Source: Methylophilus glucosoxydans
Lineage (GTDB): Bacteria; Pseudomonadota; Gammaproteobacteria; Burkholderiales; Methylophilaceae
Direction: 5' to 3'
Length of the DNA stretch: 64,000 nt
Assembly: GCF_042676145.1 (NCBI RefSeq)
Contig: NZ_JBHTJW010000002.1
Span: 1,178,001 to 1,242,000, forward strand
The translations under genes were made by a program, and so were the position numbers. Below, piece after piece: positions 17,858 through 26,814 of this stretch (its first letter is position 1; each line of letters begins with the position of its first letter). The notes beneath the pieces were generated by a model. It had not been told where the DNA came from and ran no database searches. It saw only the letters and a program-made list of their open reading frames with translations.

Positions 17858-19218
17858 CTTCGGTCTGGGCTTTTATTGTCGCCATAGGCGTGCTGGTGAC
17901 TATCCATGAGTTTGGCCACTATTTGGCCGCCCGCAGTTGTGGCGTGCGTGTCCTGAAATTTTCCATCGGCTTCGGTCGGCCGATTTTCAAGTTTCAAGCC
18001 CATCCCCAGGCCACAGAATGGGTGCTTTCCTGGATCCCGCTCGGCGGCTACGTCAAAATGCTGGATAGCCGTGAAGCGACTGAAATGCCTTCTCGTCCCG
18101 ATGTGGATTGGTCGCAGGCCTTTGATCGTCAGTCCATTGCGGCCAAAATGTGGATCGTATTTGCCGGCCCGCTGGCCAATCTGCTCCTGGCATTCGTGTG
18201 TTATTGGGGATTGATTGCGCAAGGCGAGACTGGCCTGAAACCCTTGATTGGTCCGGTCGAGCCTGGCTCATTGGCTGCGGCCGCCAAACTGCGCCAAGGC
18301 GATCTGATTGTATCGCTGGATGGTCAAGCGGTGGCGACATGGCAAGAGGTGCAGTGGCAAATGCTGGATCAATGGATGGCACACCGTAGCCTGCGTGTCG
18401 TGACTAAAACCCCGCAAGGCGAGCTGCATCAGCATCAGTTGCCGCTGCAACAGTTAGCGGGCGAGCCAGATGGCGAAGTGATGCAAAAAGTGGGTTTGGC
18501 CGTCTTGATGCCGACGGTGCCAGCAGTGATTGGGGAGGTCTTGCCTGGCTCGGTGGCTGAGAAAAGTGGCTTGCAGCCTGGGGATCGTATCCTCAAGGTG
18601 AATCAAAAGCCGATTGCAGACTGGCAGCAATTCGTCAAACTGGTCCGTGCGAGTCCAGAGCAAGCGCTAAAGCTGGAATACCAGCGGGCTGAAAGGTCCT
18701 ATGAAGTCAAACTGTTGCCAGAACTGACTCTGCAAGGTGGTCAGAAAATTGGCCGTCTGGGGGCGGCTGTGGATATGGCAGCAGTGGATTTGACGCCTTA
18801 TCAAGTGGTCAGGCACTTTAGTCTGATGCAGGCGGCGGGCCGGGCGTTGGAAAAAATGCAGGAGACCATTGCCTTCACCCTCAAAATGCTGGGAAAAATG
18901 GTCACGGGTCAGGCATCACTCAAGGCGATCAGTGGCCCGGTCAGTATTGCCGATGCGGCTGGTGAATCGGCCGATATGGGCATTAAACCCTACATCGGCT
19001 TTATTGCTTTGCTCAGTATCAGTATTGCCGTCATGAATCTGCTACCGATTCCAGTATTGGATGGCGGTCATTTGTTGTATCATATGGCGGAGTTGATACG
19101 AGGAGAACCGTTACCTGAACGTGTGCTGGCGATTGGTCAGCGACTGGGTTTGGGTATATTGGGCGCGTTAATGTTAATTGCTTTTTTTAACGACATTAAT
19201 CGCTACCTGATTGGTTGA
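17854..19218 (+). CDS. rseP: Site-2 regulated intramembrane zinc protease
   Basis: The 454-residue inner-membrane protease cleaves anti-sigma factors such as RseA and remnant signal peptides. The zinc motif HEFGH is at residues 18-22 in the first membrane helix, and the second metal site LDGGH is near residue 400. Two PDZ domains lie between (around residues 115-290; QPGDRILKVNQKPI is in the second). It overlaps dxr by four bases and is followed by bamA, as in most proteobacteria. Confidence 0.97.
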   Translation: MTSVWAFIVAIGVLVTIHEFGHYLAARSCGVRVLKFSIGFGRPIFKFQAHPQATEWVLSWIPLGGYVKMLDSREATEMPSRPDVDWSQAFDRQSIAAKMWIVFAGPLANLLLAFVCYWGLIAQGETGLKPLIGPVEPGSLAAAAKLRQGDLIVSLDGQAVATWQEVQWQMLDQWMAHRSLRVVTKTPQGELHQHQLPLQQLAGEPDGEVMQKVGLAVLMPTVPAVIGEVLPGSVAEKSGLQPGDRILKVNQKPIADWQQFVKLVRASPEQALKLEYQRAERSYEVKLLPELTLQGGQKIGRLGAAVDMAAVDLTPYQVVRHFSLMQAAGRALEKMQETIAFTLKMLGKMVTGQASLKAISGPVSIADAAGESADMGIKPYIGFIALLSISIAVMNLLPIPVLDGGHLLYHMAELIRGEPLPERVLAIGQRLGLGILGALMLIAFFNDINRYLIG

Positions 19219-19229
19219 AAGCATAGTTA

Positions 19230-21551
19230 ATGAGAATAAAATCAAGTTCCAAATTGTGGTTGGGTTTGTTAGCTGGAGTGATGCATTTCAGCGCTTACGC
19301 CACAGAACCGTTTGTCATTTCAGATATCCGCGTTGAAGGTTTGCAACGCACCGAGGCTGGGACTGTATTTAACTACTTGCCCATGCAGGTGGGCGATGTC
19401 ATGAGTGATGAAAAAGCTGCGCAAGCGATTAAATCCCTCTATGCCACCGGATTTTTCAAGGATGTGCGTATTGAAAATGAAGGCGATGTGCTGGTTGTCA
19501 CCGTTCAGGAACGCCCCTCTATCTCACAAATTGATTTTAGCGGAAACAAATCGTTTCAAACGGACAAAATCAAAGAGGGCCTGAAGCAGATCGGCATTGC
19601 CGAAGGGCAGATTTTTGATAAAGCCCAGTTAGATCGCGCCGAACAGGAAATCAAGCGCCAGTATCTGTCACAAGGCAAGTACAGCGCAGAGGTTAAAGCC
19701 ACGGCAAGTCCGCTGGAGCGTAACCGCGTCGCTATCCGCTTTGAGATTACCGAAGGCCCTGCAGCCAAAATCCGCGATATCAATATCGTGGGTAATCATT
19801 TGTTTACCACGCAGGATTTGCGTGCAAACTTTCAACTGACGACTCCAAACTGGATGAGCTGGTGGAACAAGGATGACCAGTATTCCAAGCAAAAGCTGAC
19901 TGCGGACCTGGAAGCCTTACGTTCGTTTTACATGAACCAGGGCTATCTGGAGTTTGCGATTGATTCCACGCAAGTTTCCATTTCGCCAGACAAGCGGGAC
20001 GTGTATATCACCATCAATATCACCGAGGGTGATAAATACAATATCAGCAAAACCAAGCTGGCTGGCGAGACATTGCTGCCAGAAGACGATCTGCGCAAAC
20101 TGATTAATATTCAGGATGGCGAAGTATTCAATCGCCAAAAAGTCACCGACGCCAGCAAAAACATTAATGACAAGCTGGGCGAAGAAGGCTATGCCTTTGC
20201 CAATGTCAACGCGGTGCCCGAGATCAATAAGCAAGAGCATACTGTTGCATTTACCTTCTTTGTTGATCCTGGCCGTAAAGTCTATGTCAGACGGATTAAC
20301 GTACAAGGGAACACACGTACGCGTGATGCGGTGGTCAGACGCGAGATGCGTCAACTAGAGTCTGCCTGGTATGCAGGCGATAAAATCAAGCGTTCAAAAG
20401 AGCGTATCCAGCGCTTGAACTTCTTTGACACGGTCGAGCTGGAGACGCCTTCTGTCCCTGGCATCAATGATCAGGTCGATATGAACGTGACGGTTGCAGA
20501 AAAGGCCACCGGTAGTGTCCAGTTCGGTGCTGGTTTGTCCAGTAGCAGTGGCGTGATTCTGGGCTTCAACGTCAACCAGCCGAACTTCCTCGGCACCGGT
20601 AACCGTGTCGCGTTGGTGGTTAATACCAGTAACTACAATAAAACCTACTCGTTATCCTATACCAACCCATACTTCACCCCAGACGGGATCAGTCGTGGTT
20701 TTGATATTTACCGGCGTGATGTCAACACTGGTAATACCAATAGTAGTTTGTTAAATGTGGGTACCTATAGCAGCCGTTCTTATGGCGTGGGTGTTAACTT
20801 TGGTATGCCGCTGTCAGAAAGGGACTTTGTCAATGCCGGGCTGACGCTAGACTTTACCAATGTCAGCTTGAGTAGCAGCAGTCCGATCCAATACATTAAC
20901 TTCTGCGGTAATACCAGTGGCTGTGACAGCAACTCCTTAGTGGCCAATGCCAGCTGGACCTTTGACTCCAGGGACAGCATTCTTTTCCCGCATCGCGGTG
21001 TGTTACAAAGACTCTCTGGCGAGGTCAGTGTGCCGGGGCTCAATCTGCAGTATTACAAAACCACTTACCAGCATGCCTGGTATAAAGAGTTAAATGATAA
21101 CTTTACCTTCATGCTAAACGGGCAAGTTGGCTATGCGAACAGTTATGGTGGTAAAAACTATCCTTTCTTTAAAAACTTTTATCTGGGTGGTGTAAACAGT
21201 GTCCGCGGTTTTGTGAACTCTTCATTAGGCCCTAGAGGTATAAACCCAACGTCAGGTTCAACGTATGCGCTGGGCGGCACCAAAGAGGTTTTAGGCAATG
21301 CGGAATTGTTTATGCCAGTGCCGTTTGTCACCCAGTCTAGTCAGTTCCGACTGAGCGTGTTCTTGGATGCGGGGGGAGTTTACGGGCAAGATGATCCGAT
21401 TAACTCGGAATATTTGCGGTTCTCAACCGGTGCAGGCGTGACCTGGGTGTCGCCATTTGGACCGTTGAAATTGGTACTGGCCAAGCCTTTGAATAGTAAA
21501 AGTTATGACAACACACAAGTGCTGCAATTCCAGTTTGGACAGCAGTTCTAA
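19230..21551 (+). CDS. bamA: Outer membrane protein assembly factor BamA
   Basis: The 773-residue Omp85 protein inserts beta-barrel proteins into the outer membrane. A signal peptide (cleavage after about residue 24, AYA-TEP) is followed by five POTRA domains to about residue 420 and a 16-strand barrel. The lid motif VRGF is present (NSVRGFVNSSLGPRG), and the last residue is phenylalanine (QFGQQF), the barrel signature. It lies between rseP and skp. Confidence 0.97.
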   Translation: MRIKSSSKLWLGLLAGVMHFSAYATEPFVISDIRVEGLQRTEAGTVFNYLPMQVGDVMSDEKAAQAIKSLYATGFFKDVRIENEGDVLVVTVQERPSISQIDFSGNKSFQTDKIKEGLKQIGIAEGQIFDKAQLDRAEQEIKRQYLSQGKYSAEVKATASPLERNRVAIRFEITEGPAAKIRDINIVGNHLFTTQDLRANFQLTTPNWMSWWNKDDQYSKQKLTADLEALRSFYMNQGYLEFAIDSTQVSISPDKRDVYITINITEGDKYNISKTKLAGETLLPEDDLRKLINIQDGEVFNRQKVTDASKNINDKLGEEGYAFANVNAVPEINKQEHTVAFTFFVDPGRKVYVRRINVQGNTRTRDAVVRREMRQLESAWYAGDKIKRSKERIQRLNFFDTVELETPSVPGINDQVDMNVTVAEKATGSVQFGAGLSSSSGVILGFNVNQPNFLGTGNRVALVVNTSNYNKTYSLSYTNPYFTPDGISRGFDIYRRDVNTGNTNSSLLNVGTYSSRSYGVGVNFGMPLSERDFVNAGLTLDFTNVSLSSSSPIQYINFCGNTSGCDSNSLVANASWTFDSRDSILFPHRGVLQRLSGEVSVPGLNLQYYKTTYQHAWYKELNDNFTFMLNGQVGYANSYGGKNYPFFKNFYLGGVNSVRGFVNSSLGPRGINPTSGSTYALGGTKEVLGNAELFMPVPFVTQSSQFRLSVFLDAGGVYGQDDPINSEYLRFSTGAGVTWVSPFGPLKLVLAKPLNSKSYDNTQVLQFQFGQQF

Positions 21552-21602
21552 CGCATGCTGTGTCAAATCACTCATCATGCTGGCGCGGAAAGGAGGACTC
21601 TC

Positions 21603-22103
21603 ATGAGAAGCATCTGGTTTAGCGTGCTAGCGATTGTATTGTGTTGTGCTCATGCACAAGCCGCCGATTATTACAAAGTCGGGTATGTACAGGTGGACAA
21701 GCTTCTGCAAGAGGCACCGCAAACCGCCGAGACGGGTAAAAAGCTTGAAAAAGAGTTTAGTCCGCGCTCACTCGAGCTTGATAAGCTGCAAAAACAGATT
21801 CGTGAGTTGGAAACGCAGCTCGATCATGATCGTTCAAATTTGACTGAGTCAGATCGCCGCCTGAAAGAGCGTCAATTGAACAATTCACGCCTTGAATTTC
21901 AGAGCAAGCAGCGTGAATTGCGTGAAGATATTAATTTGCGCAAAAATGAAGAGCTGGCCTTGTTGCAAGAACGTATCAATAAAGCGGTTCAGACCGTGGC
22001 TGAGAACGAAGGCTATGATCTAGTCGCCTACAGTGGAGTTGCTTATGCCAGCAAGCGTATTGATATCACGGATAAAGTGCTGAAATTGCTAGGTAAAAAA
22101 TAG
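21603..22103 (+). CDS. skp: Periplasmic chaperone Skp (OmpH family)
   Basis: The 166-residue protein has a signal peptide ending at AQA-ADY and then a long charged coiled coil (about residues 40-120), the tentacles that hold unfolded outer-membrane proteins. I chose ATG at 21603 because AAAGGAGGA lies just upstream. A longer in-frame start (21555) would bury the signal peptide. It works with the adjacent BamA. Confidence 0.95.
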   Translation: MRSIWFSVLAIVLCCAHAQAADYYKVGYVQVDKLLQEAPQTAETGKKLEKEFSPRSLELDKLQKQIRELETQLDHDRSNLTESDRRLKERQLNNSRLEFQSKQRELREDINLRKNEELALLQERINKAVQTVAENEGYDLVAYSGVAYASKRIDITDKVLKLLGKK

Positions 22104-22191
22104 AGATTTTGCCTGGCTTTGGGTTGTCCGCTGCTTAGTCATGTTGTTTTCGAGTTATTTTTCTAAAGTTGTTTTCTAGGGTTGTTTTTTT

Positions 22192-23253
22192 ATGGCGCAA
22201 CACTATACATTACAAGAGATTGTTGCGTCTCTGGGCGGTGAGCTATGGCTAGGCGAGCAGTCACAACATGCGAGCGCCCTGACCGTGTCTCGCATGGCTT
22301 CCTTGTCGCAGGCGCAGCCAGGCAGCATTGCTTTTTTTAACGATACCAAATATACACAATCCTTACAGGCCACTCAGGCATCTGCCATCATTTTACGGCC
22401 TGAGCATCAGCATTTAACGGCACTGCCGTGTATTCTGACGGATAATCCTTATGCCTACTTCGCAAGGCTGTCCGCGCTATTGAATCCGCCGCGTACTTAC
22501 CAGAACCAGATTCATGCAACCGCCGTGCTTGGGCAAGCGGTACAGCATGAGTCCGAGTTAACCGTTGAGGCGCAGGTTTATATTGGTGACCGCGTTGTGC
22601 TGGGCGAAGGGGTCAGAATTGGTGCCGGTTGCGTGATCGAAGACGATGTAAGCATTGGTGCGCATACCGTGCTGGAACCGCGTGTGGTGGTCAAGCATGG
22701 CAGCCAGATTGGCAGCCATTGCCATTTGTTTTCTGGCTGTATTATTGGAAATGATGGCTTTGGTTACGCAGAAGCGCAGGGCGAATGGGTTAAAATACCG
22801 CAGATAGGCCGGGTAGTGATCGGAAATCACGTGGATATCGGTGCAAATACCACAGTCGATCGCGGCGCTTTGGATGACACGGTCATTGCAGACGGTGTGA
22901 AGTTGGACAATTTAATACAGGTCGCCCATAATGTCCGCATTGGCGCGCATACGGTGATTGCTGGCTGCGTGGGCATCGCAGGAAGTGCAGTGATCGGTGA
23001 ACATTGCAAAATCGGTGGCGCGGCCATGATTTTGGGCCATCTGCAGATTGCAGATGGTGTCACCATCTCGCCTGGTTCCATGATTATGCGCTCTATCCAG
23101 CAGGCAGGCACTTATACGGCGCTCATGCCATTCCAAAAACATGCAGACTGGTTGCGGACCGCGGCCAATATCCGGCATCTGGAACAATATCAGCTCAAGC
23201 TCAAGCAGCTTGAGCAAGCAATTAGCAATATACAGAGACATTCAAAAGATTGA
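22192..23253 (+). CDS. lpxD: UDP-3-O-(3-hydroxyacyl)glucosamine N-acyltransferase
   Basis: The 353-residue protein performs the third step of lipid A synthesis. An N-terminal uridine-binding domain (about 1-100) precedes a left-handed beta-helix of hexapeptide repeats (IGDRVVLGEGVRIGAGCVIEDDVSIGAH region). The catalytic histidine region around QVAHNVRIG is conserved. A C-terminal helical tail closes the protein. Its stop overlaps a TTG that is out of place for fabZ, whose ATG lies eight bases later. Confidence 0.97.
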   Translation: MAQHYTLQEIVASLGGELWLGEQSQHASALTVSRMASLSQAQPGSIAFFNDTKYTQSLQATQASAIILRPEHQHLTALPCILTDNPYAYFARLSALLNPPRTYQNQIHATAVLGQAVQHESELTVEAQVYIGDRVVLGEGVRIGAGCVIEDDVSIGAHTVLEPRVVVKHGSQIGSHCHLFSGCIIGNDGFGYAEAQGEWVKIPQIGRVVIGNHVDIGANTTVDRGALDDTVIADGVKLDNLIQVAHNVRIGAHTVIAGCVGIAGSAVIGEHCKIGGAAMILGHLQIADGVTISPGSMIMRSIQQAGTYTALMPFQKHADWLRTAANIRHLEQYQLKLKQLEQAISNIQRHSKD

Positions 23254-23261
23254 GAGAGACT

Positions 23262-23726
23262 ATGGCTGAGAACCCAATGAATAGCATGGATATTCATGAG
23301 ATACTAGAACATTTACCGCACCGTTATCCGTTTGTGCTGGTTGACCGCGTACTGTCTATGGAGTTGGGTAAAGAGATCACCGCCGTCAAAAACGTTTCGG
23401 TCAACGAGCCTTATTTTCCAGGCCATTTTCCATACCACCCTGTGATGCCGGGCGTCTTGATTGTTGAGGCCATGGCACAGGCGGCAGCCATCCTGTCATT
23501 TAAAACGATGGGTACCAAGCCGACCAATGACTCCGTATATTATTTTGCTGGCATAGACAATGTGCGCTTTAAAAAGCCGGTGTCCCCAGGTGATCAGATC
23601 GTGCTCAATGTCAAAATTGACCGTATCCTGAAGGGTATATGGAAATATGTCGCCGTGGCCAAAGTAGGAGACGAAGTGGTGGCCGAGGCCAACATGATGT
23701 GTATCCTGAAAGCCATTGAAAAATAA
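23262..23726 (+). CDS. fabZ: 3-hydroxyacyl-ACP dehydratase FabZ
   Basis: The 154-residue hot-dog-fold enzyme dehydrates beta-hydroxyacyl-ACP in fatty acid elongation. LPHRYPFVLVDRV and the active-site segment GHFPYHPVMPGVLIVEAMAQ hold the catalytic histidine and glutamate. I chose ATG at 23262, with GAGAGA upstream. Competition for hydroxyacyl-ACP between FabZ and LpxA/LpxD explains its place in the lpx cluster. Confidence 0.97.
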   Translation: MAENPMNSMDIHEILEHLPHRYPFVLVDRVLSMELGKEITAVKNVSVNEPYFPGHFPYHPVMPGVLIVEAMAQAAAILSFKTMGTKPTNDSVYYFAGIDNVRFKKPVSPGDQIVLNVKIDRILKGIWKYVAVAKVGDEVVAEANMMCILKAIEK

Positions 23727-23766
23727 CGATATGATACTGCGCTCATGAGGGCGTAGCAGGCGAAAC

Positions 23767-24546
23767 ATGCAAAGTTTGATTCATCCTACCGCAATTATTG
23801 ATCCCAAAGCCGAGCTGGATAGCTCGGTCGAAGTGGGCGCGTATAGCACCATAGGTGCGGGTGTCCGTATTGATGCGGGTACCAAAATCGCCTCACATGT
23901 GGTGATTGAAGGCCCCACCACCATTGGTAAGCATAACGAGATTTTTCAATTCTCATCGCTAGGGGCAAAGCCACAAGACAAAAAATTCAAGGATGAGCCT
24001 ACGCTGCTGGAAATCGGTGATCACAATGTCATCCGTGAGTTTTGTACCTTTAATCGTGGCACGGTTCAGGATAAAGGCACGACCAAAATCGGCAGTCATA
24101 ACTGGATTATGGCTTATGTACATATTGCCCATGATTGCATCGTTGGCAACCATACCATCATGGCGAATAACTCCTCGCTGGCAGGGCATGTCACTATTTA
24201 TGATCATGCCATTCTTGGCGGCTTTACCTTAATCCACCAATATTGCCAGATCGGTGAGCATATTATTACCGCGGTTGGGTCTGTGGTGTTCAAGGATATT
24301 CCGCCCTATGTGACGGCAGCGGGGTATGACGCGCAGCCGCATGGGATTAATGCCGAGGGCCTCAAGCGTAGAGGCTTTAGTGCTGAGACCATACAGCAAA
24401 TCAAGCGCGCCTATAAAGTGCTTTATCGTCAAGGCTTGTCGTTAGAAGAAGCAAAAGCGGCCTTGGCTGACATGGAAACATCCTGCCCGGAAATTGGCTT
24501 GATGACCCGTTTTCTCGCGCAGACCACGCGCGGCATTGTCCGTTAA
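23767..24546 (+). CDS. lpxA: UDP-N-acetylglucosamine acyltransferase
   Basis: The 259-residue protein performs the first step of lipid A synthesis. It is a left-handed beta-helix of hexapeptide repeats from residue 1 to about 190 with a helical C-terminus. HIAHDCIVGNH holds the catalytic histidine, and NVIREFCTFNRGT and LGGFTLIHQYCQIGEH are family blocks. Trimeric and cytosolic in the family. It sits in the usual lpxD-fabZ-lpxA-lpxB order. Confidence 0.98.
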   Translation: MQSLIHPTAIIDPKAELDSSVEVGAYSTIGAGVRIDAGTKIASHVVIEGPTTIGKHNEIFQFSSLGAKPQDKKFKDEPTLLEIGDHNVIREFCTFNRGTVQDKGTTKIGSHNWIMAYVHIAHDCIVGNHTIMANNSSLAGHVTIYDHAILGGFTLIHQYCQIGEHIITAVGSVVFKDIPPYVTAAGYDAQPHGINAEGLKRRGFSAETIQQIKRAYKVLYRQGLSLEEAKAALADMETSCPEIGLMTRFLAQTTRGIVR

Positions 24547-24558
24547 TTCACACACATT

Positions 24559-25722
24559 ATGGCTAAGATTGCAATGGTGGCGGGAGAGGCCTCCGGAGAC
24601 TTGCTGGGCTATCACTTGATTCAGGAGCTGAAAGCAGCGCAACCTGACGTCGAGATTTTTGGCATTGCGGGTCCTAAAATGATGAGCCTGGGTGCCAAAT
24701 CCTTATTCCCGATCGAACGTTTATCGGTACGTGGCTATCTTGAAGTGCTCAAGCATCTATGGGGCCTGCTCAAGTTACGCCGCCAGTTGTACAAGCAGAT
24801 TCTCACTGAAAAGCCCGATGTATTCATCGGTATTGATGCCCCAGACTTTAACTTTTGGCTGGAGCGTAAGCTCAAAGCCAAGGGCATCGCGACTGTGCAT
24901 TATGTCAGCCCCTCTATCTGGGCGTGGCGTAAAAACCGGATTCACAAAATCAAGCGGGCGGTTTCACATATGCTGGCCTTGTTTCCGTTTGAACCTGCGC
25001 TTTACCAGCAGGTCGGCGTGCCTGTCACCTATATCGGCCATCCTCTGGCGGATGCGCTACCGATGGAGCCGCCTGTTGAGCAAGCCCGCGAGAAACTCAA
25101 ACTCAAAAAAGACACAGTGGTGATTGCGATGCTGCCTGGTAGCCGCCAGTCAGAGGTGACGTTTCATGCAGAACTTGTTCTGGAAACAGCGATTGTATTT
25201 GATCGCCTGATGCGTGAAAACGGCCAGCAAGCGCAGTTTCTGGTGCCATTGGTGACGCGAGAAACCCGTGATATTTTTACCAGTGCCTGGCACCAGTTAT
25301 TAACGCAAAAACCTGAGACCAGCATAGACCTGCAAATCATGTTCGGCCACGCACATGATGCGATGACAGCCGCAGATGCGGTGCTGGTCGCCTCAGGCAC
25401 AGCAACCTTGGAAGCCGCGTTGCTCAAGAAGCCGATGGTCATTACCTACAAGATGTCCAATATGAGCTGGCAATTGCTTAAACGTATGCGTCTGCAGCCT
25501 TATGTTGGCTTGCCTAACATCCTGGCTGGTGAGTTTATTGTGCCTGAATTGTTACAGGATGACGCGACTCCGGAGCGCATTGCGCAAACACTCTACAATC
25601 TGCTGGCTGATAAAGTTGGCTTGAGTGCGCTACAAGAAAAGTATCGCCATATTCACGCGCAGCTCAAGCAAAACAGCGCGCAAAAAGCGGCGGCTGTGAT
25701 TAGACAGTTTCTTCAGGCTTAA
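24559..25722 (+). CDS. lpxB: Lipid A disaccharide synthase
   Basis: The 387-residue GT19 glycosyltransferase condenses UDP-diacylglucosamine with lipid X. AGEASGDLLGYHLI at the N-terminus, YVSPSIWAWRKNRIHKIKR and LPGSRQSEV are the characteristic blocks, and SGTATLEAALLKKPMV is the nucleotide-sugar site. It is a peripheral inner-membrane enzyme and lies 12 bases after lpxA. Confidence 0.97.
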   Translation: MAKIAMVAGEASGDLLGYHLIQELKAAQPDVEIFGIAGPKMMSLGAKSLFPIERLSVRGYLEVLKHLWGLLKLRRQLYKQILTEKPDVFIGIDAPDFNFWLERKLKAKGIATVHYVSPSIWAWRKNRIHKIKRAVSHMLALFPFEPALYQQVGVPVTYIGHPLADALPMEPPVEQAREKLKLKKDTVVIAMLPGSRQSEVTFHAELVLETAIVFDRLMRENGQQAQFLVPLVTRETRDIFTSAWHQLLTQKPETSIDLQIMFGHAHDAMTAADAVLVASGTATLEAALLKKPMVITYKMSNMSWQLLKRMRLQPYVGLPNILAGEFIVPELLQDDATPERIAQTLYNLLADKVGLSALQEKYRHIHAQLKQNSAQKAAAVIRQFLQA

Positions 25723-25726
25723 CGCG

Positions 25727-26314
25727 ATGCAAATGCTGTGTGGTATTGATGAAGCAGGTAGGGGACCTTTGGCTGGCGCAGTGTATGCCGCCGCAGTCAT
25801 TCTGGATCCGTCCAGACCTATCGCAGGCCTGGCAGACTCGAAAAAGTTATCTGAAGCCAAGCGTGACGCACTGGCGATCACCATCAAACAACAGGCTTTG
25901 GCCTGGGGCATTGCCAGCGTCAGTGCGCAAGATATTGATCGGATCAATATCTTGCAGGCCAGCCTGCTCGCCATGCAGCGTGCTTACCAGGCCATGTGCG
26001 ACCAGTTTGATGTACAGGCCACACTGATCCAGGTGGACGGTAATCGTAAACCTGCATTCCAGATCCCTTGTGAAGCCATTGTCAAAGGCGATAGCAAAGT
26101 GGCTGAAATTTCGGCAGCCTCTATTTTGGCCAAGACCGCCAGAGATGCTTCATTGCTGGAATTAGACGCGCAATATCCCGACTATGGCTTTGCCCAGCAT
26201 AAAGGCTATCCCACCGCGTTGCATCTTGAGCGCCTGGCCTTACATGGCGTCACGCCTGAGCACAGGCGCAGTTATGCACCAGTTAAAAAACTGCTCATAG
26301 CCATGGACAGTTAA
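25727..26314 (+). CDS. rnhB: Ribonuclease HII
   Basis: The 195-residue nuclease removes ribonucleotides from DNA. GIDEAGRGPLAGAVYAA and DSKKLSE are the catalytic blocks (DE pair at residues 8-9). The remaining acidic residues lie in VDGNRKP and SILAKTARD. It ends the long envelope operon, starts four bases after lpxB and is followed by a strong terminator. ATG at 25733 is an equally possible start. Confidence 0.96.
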   Translation: MQMLCGIDEAGRGPLAGAVYAAAVILDPSRPIAGLADSKKLSEAKRDALAITIKQQALAWGIASVSAQDIDRINILQASLLAMQRAYQAMCDQFDVQATLIQVDGNRKPAFQIPCEAIVKGDSKVAEISAASILAKTARDASLLELDAQYPDYGFAQHKGYPTALHLERLALHGVTPEHRRSYAPVKKLLIAMDS

Positions 26315-26336
26315 GCACTTGGATGCCAGTCGCAAT

Positions 26337-26367
26337 AAAAAAGCCGCTTTTTAAAAGCGGCTTTTTT
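26337..26367. terminator. Bidirectional terminator between rnhB and ferredoxin gene
   Basis: AAAAAAGCCGCTTT and AAAGCGGCTTTTTT form a 14-pair stem with a TTA loop. A-run and T-run on opposite sides suit both converging transcripts. Confidence 0.92.
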
Positions 26368-26389
26368 GTGACCTCAAGGCCAGAAAAAC

Positions 26390-26713
26390 TTATTCGACCA
26401 GCAGTTCAGTCTTGCCGGATTTGCCATTCATTTCATCGGCATTCGGCAAGGGTTCCTTGCGTGCGGTAATGGTCGGCCAGACTTTTGCCAAACGGGCATT
26501 GAGTTCGATAAAGTGCTGCTGGTTGGCTGGCACATCATCTTCAGAGAAAATGGCTTCTGCCGGGCATTCGGCCACACACAGCGTGCAGTCAATGCACTCA
26601 TCCGGGTTGATTGCCAGAAAGTTAGGGCCTTCAACAAAGCAGTCTACCGGGCACACATCTACGCAGTCGGTATATTTGCACTGAATACAATTTTCGGTTA
26701 CTACATAAGTCAT
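26390..26713 (-). CDS. fdxA: Seven-iron ferredoxin (3Fe-4S/4Fe-4S)
   Basis: The 107-residue electron carrier has cysteines arranged as in Azotobacter ferredoxin I. The first cluster region is CIQCKYTDCVDVCPVDCF (residues 9-26) and the second CIDCTLCVAECP. A C-terminal extension of about 45 residues follows. It is on the minus strand 101 bases after cysN and may have its own promoter. It is a candidate electron donor for the flavoprotein-less sulfite reductase upstream, which is an inference from position. Confidence 0.93.
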   Translation of the reverse strand: MTYVVTENCIQCKYTDCVDVCPVDCFVEGPNFLAINPDECIDCTLCVAECPAEAIFSEDDVPANQQHFIELNARLAKVWPTITARKEPLPNADEMNGKSGKTELLVE

Positions 26714-26814
26714 GTTTTAAATCCTTTGTGGGCTTTTAGGGCCAAAACGATATTTTATTGCAATTTAGCCAAATTGACGATGGATGGCTTTGTGTGACAT
26801 CCGCTTGCGCTGGT